DNA of 35,364 nucleotides from DASQUP01 sp035641235. Its GTDB lineage: Bacteria; Actinomycetota; CADDZG01; WHSQ01. Location of the stretch: contig DASQUP010000187.1 in assembly GCA_035641235.1 (NCBI GenBank), forward strand, positions 1-35,364, given 5' to 3'. Under the pieces are notes generated by a model. It was given only the letters and a program-made list of their open reading frames with translations, was not told the DNA's origin and did not search any database. A program made the position numbers and the translations under genes. Of this stretch, positions 31,541 through 35,364 are shown piece by piece (position 1 is the first letter of the stretch; each line of letters begins with the position of its first letter).

Positions 31541-32248
31541 TTAAGGCGCTGGTGTCAATCTGCGGTTGACCGCATCGAGCGTGGCCCTGACCGCCGCCTC
31601 CGTCAAAGGTCCACCACGCACAAGGGCAGCCCCCACAGACTCGACCTCGTCTTTCACGACGAAAACGAGGACAACCTTCCGCTCCCTCACGGTGGTCAGC
31701 CACGTCCCGCCCAGAGCAAAGGTCTCATCCGGAAACAGCTGGTGCACGGCGTCCAGGGTGGCCTGAGCGAGAACCTCCAGCCCAGCGGAGGTGGGCCGCC
31801 CCACGGCCTGCCCCACTGCCTCGTGGACGCGATTCGCAAGGGAGACTTCTGCCTCGGACCTCCACGTGGTCGAAAGGGCCACCACCCTGCGAAAAACCGG
31901 GCGCGGGCGCTCGGGTCGAGTCCCGGCTGGGAGATGGCCTCCCTCTATGGCTTCGGGCTCCTCCGTCAGGGCCTCGAGCTCAGCCAGAAGCTCCGCCTGA
32001 TGAAGAGAGTCTGGGCCGCCCAGAAGGGATTCCGTTTCGAGCTCGAACACCAGGACCTGGTCCAGGAAGTGGCCCACCCCCAGGTCAGACGCAATATCGA
32101 AGATTTTTTCCTGGACGCTGGCTCGATCGACGCCCACTCGTGTGAACGCCTGGACCTCTGCAGGAGCACCGTCGGCTACGGACAGGATTACACAGCCCAA
32201 TACGCCCGGAATGCGCTTGATTGCGGCTTCCAATTCGAGCAGGTTCAC
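31541..32248 (-). CDS. Uncharacterised 235-aa protein with two alpha/beta-like halves
   Basis: I do not recognise the family. Residues 1-65 (LLELEAAIKRIPGVLGCVIL, then AFTRVGVDRASVQEKIFDI) look like a small alpha/beta domain of the kind found in ACT or GAF-like sensors. An acidic/Pro-rich linker (about 75-120) joins it to a second half (about 135-235) with LATLDAVHQLFP-like helices and strands such as TWLTTVRERKVVLVFVVKD. There are no membrane segments or signal peptide. Codon use resembles the neighbours. GTG 32248 has GGTGG just upstream. It lies downstream of a minus-strand intrinsic terminator, so it may be under attenuation or have its own promoter, and is probably separate from sat. Confidence 0.75.
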   Translation of the reverse strand: MNLLELEAAIKRIPGVLGCVILSVADGAPAEVQAFTRVGVDRASVQEKIFDIASDLGVGHFLDQVLVFELETESLLGGPDSLHQAELLAELEALTEEPEAIEGGHLPAGTRPERPRPVFRRVVALSTTWRSEAEVSLANRVHEAVGQAVGRPTSAGLEVLAQATLDAVHQLFPDETFALGGTWLTTVRERKVVLVFVVKDEVESVGAALVRGGPLTEAAVRATLDAVNRRLTPAP

Positions 32249-32323
32249 GCCACCGTTCCGCCATGTTTGGGTTTCTGGTGGAAGGATAGGCCAGGACCTG
32301 GGCCCAGGGCAGGTGGGAGCAGC

Positions 32324-32384
32324 AAAAAATGCACCCGCTGAGCCTTCTTCCCGGCCGAAACCGGTTTACAACTCAACGGGTGCA
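32324..32384 (-). terminator. Rho-independent terminator, minus strand
   Basis: Arms TGCACCCG (32330-32337) and CGGGTGCA (32377-32384), extended by TGAG/CTCA and an inner CCGG/CCGG hairpin. On the minus strand the stem is followed directly by six T residues (32329-32324). This is the most classical intrinsic terminator in the window. The only known gene downstream starts 76 bases further on, so the terminator must end a transcript that begins inside the non-coding gap, or attenuate that gene. Confidence 0.8.
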
Positions 32385-32690
32385 GTGGGCACTTTAGTGA
32401 GCCCTGGGGCTCCGCGACAAGAGCCCGAAACGACTTTTCTTCGCGTTCCCATAGAAAACTTCGCGCTCTTTGGGCCCCGGGACAGAAGGGCCCCTCGAAA
32501 TGCGACGAATGCCTGGTTGCTTCTGCCATTGTCGTTGTGGCAGGATGCCCCAGCGGCCCGCCGAGGGGCCTCCGATCCGGGGATGGAGGCGGGAAAAAGC
32601 GGGCCGAACGAACGACGCGGCAGTGCATTGCATAACGGGTTGTTGTAGCGGCGAGGGCCCGCATTTGCCCTCGGGGGGACCCTTTTAGTC
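32385..32690 (-). ncRNA. Candidate structured RNA or attenuator leader upstream of the terminator
   Basis: This 300-base gap has no convincing protein gene but an unusual density of stems: CACT/AGTG within GGG/CCC (32387-32404), GGGCTC/GAGCCC (32407-32426), GGGCCC/GGGCCC (32472-32493), CTGCCA/TGGCAG (32523-32543), GGCCC/GGGCC (32555-32570), GCCTCC/GGAGGC (32568-32590), and CGAGGGC/GCCCTCG (32653-32674). The minus-strand terminator at its left end gives it an orientation. I found no match to the conserved boxes of RNase P RNA, tmRNA, SRP RNA or T-box leaders. The right end and promoter are not defined; part of it must also hold the plus-strand promoter of the M23 gene. Confidence 0.4.
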
Positions 32691-32707
32691 GAGAAGAGGG
32701 AGAGAGT

Positions 32708-33823
32708 TTGTTACTACGTCGGCTGGCCCGCGCGCTCCTCGTGGCCGTGGGCATAACCGCACTCCTTATACCCACCGTCGGCTCACTCGCCGATCAATCG
32801 AATGAACTCCAGAAAACACAAAAAGAACTCGAAGAGGTTCGTTCGAAACTTCAGTCCGATCGCGTCAAGGCCACGAGCACCAAACATCAGATCGAGATCC
32901 TGGAGCGGGATCTCACTACCTTGCAGATCGCGATCGGCAAACTAGACGTCGAGATCGCCAAGGTGCAATCTCAAGTGCGAGATGCGGAAGCGCGGGTCAA
33001 AGAGCTCAAGGGCCGCATGGCGGAGGTTCAAAACCGCGCCACTGAACAGGCTGCCGCGCTCTACAAGTCGGGGCAATACGAGGTCCTCAACGCACTGCTC
33101 GAATCAACCTCGCTCGCGGAGCTAGACGCGCGCGCCGAGATGCTCGGGGTTGCCGCCGAGGAGAACACCAGCGCTCTGATCCAATTCGGGCGGCTCAAGG
33201 TGCAGGTCGAACGCGAGTCTCGCAGGCTCCTTGAAAAACAAGAGCTGCTGCGAGAGACGCGGGGTGCGAAGGCGCAGCTTTACGCAGATCAGAAGACGCG
33301 CAAAGAAGAACTTGCAGCAAGCTATGCCCAGCTGTCGGATCGCGTATCCAAGCTGAAGAGGCGTGAGGGTGATCTCTCCGCGGACGTCGATCGGATACGG
33401 GACGAGATCCTTGCGAACCAAGCGAAGCGGGCGGTTGAGAACCTCGGCAAGTCCGCTCAGGGATTCATCTGGCCGTTGAACGGGCCGATCACGTCGGGGT
33501 ACGGCCCTCGCTGGGGACGTATGCACACCGGGATCGACATCGACGGGTACTCAGGACAGCCGATCGTTGCCAGCAAGGGCGGCAACGTCATCCTCGCCTC
33601 CTCCTACTCCGGGTACGGCAATTCGGTGATCGTCGACCACGGCGGCGGGGTTGCAACTCTCTACGCACACATGTCGTCGTTCGGAGTTTCGGCGGGTCAG
33701 AGCGTCTCGCAAGGCCAGGTCGTCGGAAACGTGGGCTGCACGGGCTCGTGCACGGGAGACCATTTGCACTTCGAGGTCCGGGTCAACGGCTCGCCGGTCA
33801 ATCCGCTGAACTACCTGCCGTAG
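32708..33823 (+). CDS. Secreted coiled-coil M23 peptidase (EnvC/NlpD-like, peptidoglycan hydrolase or activator)
   Basis: Exported 371-aa protein. A signal peptide (residues 1-28, ending near LADQSN) is followed by a long coiled coil (about 30-240, QKTQKELEEVRSKLQS and similar heptads), then a LytM/M23 domain (about 250-371). The zinc ligands are present: RMHTGIDIDGYSG (His, Asp) and GDHLHFEVRVNG (His). It should therefore be an active endopeptidase, unlike degenerate EnvC. It probably cuts stem-peptide bonds during division or growth. The start is a TTG at 32708 with GGGAG six to seven bases before it. It ends at a strong terminator. Confidence 0.92.
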   Translation: MLLRRLARALLVAVGITALLIPTVGSLADQSNELQKTQKELEEVRSKLQSDRVKATSTKHQIEILERDLTTLQIAIGKLDVEIAKVQSQVRDAEARVKELKGRMAEVQNRATEQAAALYKSGQYEVLNALLESTSLAELDARAEMLGVAAEENTSALIQFGRLKVQVERESRRLLEKQELLRETRGAKAQLYADQKTRKEELAASYAQLSDRVSKLKRREGDLSADVDRIRDEILANQAKRAVENLGKSAQGFIWPLNGPITSGYGPRWGRMHTGIDIDGYSGQPIVASKGGNVILASSYSGYGNSVIVDHGGGVATLYAHMSSFGVSAGQSVSQGQVVGNVGCTGSCTGDHLHFEVRVNGSPVNPLNYLP

Positions 33824-33824
33824 C

Positions 33825-33856
33825 CCGTGGCGCGCTCCCGCGCGCCACGGTCTTTT
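33825..33856 (+). terminator. Intrinsic terminator of the M23 gene
   Basis: Arms CCGTGGCGCG (33825-33834) and CGCGCCACGG (33841-33850) form a perfect 10-bp stem with a 6-nt loop, followed by TCTTTT. It starts one base after the stop codon. A palindrome of repeat family 1 follows directly. Confidence 0.85.
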
Positions 33857-33899
33857 GTCTGCTCAGTGACTCGGAATCCAGAACACTGAGCAGACAGAA
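33857..33899. repeat. Palindrome of repeat family 1, copy C
   Basis: Arms GTCTGCTCAGTG (33857-33868) and CACTGAGCAGAC (33884-33895) form a perfect 12-bp inverted repeat; both arms are identical to those of the copy at 8876-8914. Here it follows an intact terminator between two genes on the same strand, which argues that the element is more than a terminator. Confidence 0.8.
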
Positions 33900-33936
33900 C
33901 GAAAACGAAGGGCTCGCCAATGGGAGAGCGAAGCCG

Positions 33937-35055
33937 ATGACCGAACCGGCCCACCCAACAATGCTTCCGCCCGCCGATCCAGGCGGGGGCCGGGACGATT
34001 TGGTGGATCTGTTGCGGTCGCTCGCAACCACCACCGTCGTGCTGTGGCACTGGGTCTTTACGATCCTGGTCTGGCGCGCCGACGGTCCCCATGCCGACAA
34101 CCCGATCGGCTACGTGTCCGGGCTCTGGAGCCTCACGTGGATCCTGCAGGTCATGCCGCTATTCTTCGTCGCCGGCGGCTTCGTCCACGCGCGTTCGTGG
34201 GCGCGCGACCGAGGGCGTCCGGGGGCGTGGGGGCGGTTCATCAAGCGGCGCGCAATTCAGCTCGGCGTGCCCGCGCTGGTTCTGGTGGCGGTCGTCGCCG
34301 CCTCCGGAACCGCTGTGGCGCTCCTCCACTCCGGGGGCGACCCGTGGGTGCCCCGAGCCGTCATGCTTGTGCTCTCGCCGCTCTGGTTTTTGGTCGTCTA
34401 CATGGCGTTGGTTGTCACCGTTCCGCTGTGGGACCGCCTCGACCGGAGATGGGGCGAGCTCGTACCGATCGGACTGGCGGCTGCAACAATGGGCATCGAC
34501 CTCGTGCGCTTCCGGTACGGCCATCCCGAGATCGCCTGGTTCAACATGATCCTTGTGTGGGGCGCGGCCCACCAAGTGGGTTGGTCATGGGAGCGGCTGC
34601 GCTCGGCAACAAGTCGTTTCGGACATGCGCTCATCCTGATCGGGTTCGCCGGACTTGTCGGTCTCACGAACATGGGCCTCTATCCCCGCTCGATGGTGGG
34701 GACGACGTCGGCGGCCGATCGTTTCTCGAACATGGGCCCGCCCACGCTCCCGATCGTGGCGCTGCTTGTGTTCCAGCTCGGGCTAGTCATCGTCAATCGC
34801 GACCGCATCCTGGCCGTGGCCGCACGCCCTCGCATGCGGAGTTTCATCGGGTGGCTCTCGTCGAACGCAATGCCGCTGTTCTTGTGGCACGCAGTGGGTT
34901 TCGCAGTCTTCTACGCGGCCATCCGGGCGGTGGCCAGCGTGCCGGAGCAACCCAGCTTCACGTGGTGGATCACGCGCCCGCTGTGGATAGTCGGCCCGGC
35001 CGCGCTGACACTCCCGTTGGTTGCGGCTTCCAAGTTGATCCGGCCAGCAGATTGA
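33937..35055 (+). CDS. Acyltransferase-3 family integral membrane protein
   Basis: A 372-aa polytopic membrane protein with about ten hydrophobic segments. The acyltransferase-3 start is visible: VDLLRSLATTTVVLWHWVFT, with an Arg in helix 1 and a nearby His as in the family, followed by QVMPLFFVAGGFVHARSWAR. Members O-acylate sugars, lipids or peptidoglycan; the substrate here is unknown. ATG 33937 follows GGGAG and avoids an upstream ATG frame that stops at once. It is separated from the M23 gene by a terminator and a palindrome, so it probably has its own promoter. Confidence 0.88.
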   Translation: MTEPAHPTMLPPADPGGGRDDLVDLLRSLATTTVVLWHWVFTILVWRADGPHADNPIGYVSGLWSLTWILQVMPLFFVAGGFVHARSWARDRGRPGAWGRFIKRRAIQLGVPALVLVAVVAASGTAVALLHSGGDPWVPRAVMLVLSPLWFLVVYMALVVTVPLWDRLDRRWGELVPIGLAAATMGIDLVRFRYGHPEIAWFNMILVWGAAHQVGWSWERLRSATSRFGHALILIGFAGLVGLTNMGLYPRSMVGTTSAADRFSNMGPPTLPIVALLVFQLGLVIVNRDRILAVAARPRMRSFIGWLSSNAMPLFLWHAVGFAVFYAAIRAVASVPEQPSFTWWITRPLWIVGPAALTLPLVAASKLIRPAD

Positions 35056-35087
35056 CCGGCAGGCCGCCCCCGGCGCGCCGAGAACTG

Positions 35088-35133
35088 AATTGGTATCTGA
35101 ACACCGACAGTTGGTGTTCGATTGCCATTTCGC
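35088..35133. repeat. Palindrome of repeat family 2, inverted copy
   Basis: Hairpin GAACACC (35099-35105) / GGTGTTC (35113-35119) with imperfect outer pairing. Read on the minus strand, 35133-35112 begins GCGAAATGGCAATCGAACA, nearly the same as the left arm of the 43-bp repeats at 14996 and 15068. It lies between convergent acyltransferase and groEL genes. Confidence 0.7.
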
Positions 35134-35148
35134 ACATCACCTGCGAAG

Positions 35149-35179
35149 AGGGCCCGGCTCCCAATGGGAACCGAGCCCT
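35149..35179 (-). terminator. groEL terminator hairpin
   Basis: Arms AGGGCCCGGCTCCC (35149-35162) and GGGAACCGAGCCCT (35166-35179) pair over 14 positions, perfectly on the minus-strand RNA if two G-U pairs are allowed, with a 3-nt loop. It is 22 bases beyond the groEL stop and is oriented to end that transcript. Confidence 0.8.
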
Positions 35180-35201
35180 TGAAACGCTGATTGGACGAGT
35201 G

Positions 35202-35364
35202 CTACATCATGCCGCCCATTCCACCCATTCCACCCATTCCGTGGTCGTGGGCGCCGGCAGCGGCGGCGTCTTCCTCCTCCTCCGGCTTGTCGACGACCGT
35301 TGCCTCCGTCGTCAACATCAGCGCCGCGATCGACGCCGCGTTCTCGAGGGCGCTCCGTGTGACC
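35202..35364 (-). CDS. groEL: Chaperonin GroEL, C-terminal 53 residues (5' part outside window)
   Basis: Cytosolic 60-kDa chaperonin that folds proteins in an ATP-driven double ring. Only the C-terminus is present: VTRSALENAASIAALMLTTE, then ATVVDKPEEEEDAAAAGAHD, and the flexible tail with repeated Gly-Gly-Met ending GGMM before the TAG stop. The tail has a single His-Asp-His interruption before the GGM repeats. The rest of the gene continues past base 35364. A terminator hairpin follows the stop. Confidence 0.97.
   Translation of the reverse strand, partial: VTRSALENAASIAALMLTTEATVVDKPEEEEDAAAAGAHDHGMGGMGGMGGMM

Noticed and set aside
32250..32707. RNase P RNA, tmRNA, SRP RNA or T-box leader
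   Set aside because: Size and folding suggested them, but the conserved boxes (for example GAGGAAAGTCC of RNase P, AGGGTGG of the T-box, the tmRNA ends) were not found on either strand; a GAAGAAAAGTCG stretch only loosely resembles RNase P.
32245..32775. 176-aa minus-strand reading frame across the structured gap
   Set aside because: The translation is rich in Arg, Pro and Ser with no fold-like pattern, and it overlaps the terminator and the M23 start; it looks like an open frame by composition.
1..35364. tRNA genes, insertion sequences, phage or restriction genes
   Set aside because: I scanned the intergenic gaps on both strands and saw no cloverleaf with a GGTTCGA-type T-arm, no transposase motif and no phage or defence gene; the window reads as core chromosome.

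Overview
This 35.4-kb, G+C-rich window looks like a core chromosomal segment of an actinobacterium (Actinomycetota), probably a deep-branching or uncultured one. The support is the gene content: a GuaB3-type IMP-dehydrogenase paralogue, a fused AccD-AccA carboxyltransferase, a PcrA helicase with its C-terminal tail, NarL-type two-component control of an ABC-2 exporter, a GroEL ending in GGM repeats, and many GTG/TTG starts. I see no tRNA, rRNA, transposase, phage gene or CRISPR array. The lineage is inferred from families and was not tested by any search.

Layout. 1-4.7 kb: folD (minus, cut by the window edge), an MFS exporter (plus), then purH and purN (minus), linked through 10-formyl-tetrahydrofolate and IMP synthesis. 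4.7-8.9 kb: histidine kinase, response regulator, ABC ATPase and ABC permease, all plus. 8.9-15 kb: an esterase, then sucD, sucC and a B12-binding mutase subunit (minus), facing a fused acyl-CoA carboxyltransferase and a membrane-anchored cyclophilin (plus). Together the carboxylase-like, mutase and ligase genes suggest propionyl-CoA/methylmalonyl-CoA to succinate metabolism. 15.1-22.2 kb (minus): an apparent guaA - flippase - pcrA - MazG-like/phosphoribosyltransferase operon, with a PrmC-like methyltransferase upstream. 22.3-23.4 kb: an HxlR regulator divergent from yceI, with a clean inverted-repeat operator between them. 23.4-24.4 kb: an Lrp/AsnC gene preceded by three possible small ORFs and a near-consensus promoter. 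24.4-26.8 kb: a repeat-rich non-coding stretch, guaB3 (minus), a structured leader and a lytic-transglycosylase-like protein (plus). 26.9-31.4 kb (minus): a compact sat - phosphodiesterase - cysC - PHP - GNAT operon that makes PAPS and may recycle its by-product pAp. 31.5-35.4 kb: an unrecognised 235-aa protein, a structured non-coding region with a minus-strand intrinsic terminator, an M23 peptidase, an acyltransferase-3 membrane protein and the 3' end of groEL.

Non-coding structure is the most distinctive part. At least two families of dispersed palindromes sit in intergenic gaps: arms GTCTGCTCAGTG/CACTGAGCAGAC near 2.4, 8.9 and 33.9 kb, and arms ATGGCAATCGA near 15.0 and 35.1 kb. Several other hairpins sit on or beside stop codons. 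The leads most worth following are the candidate structured RNA at 32.3-32.7 kb, the structured leader at 26.06-26.18 kb, the small-ORF leader of the Lrp gene, and the PAPS/pAp operon.
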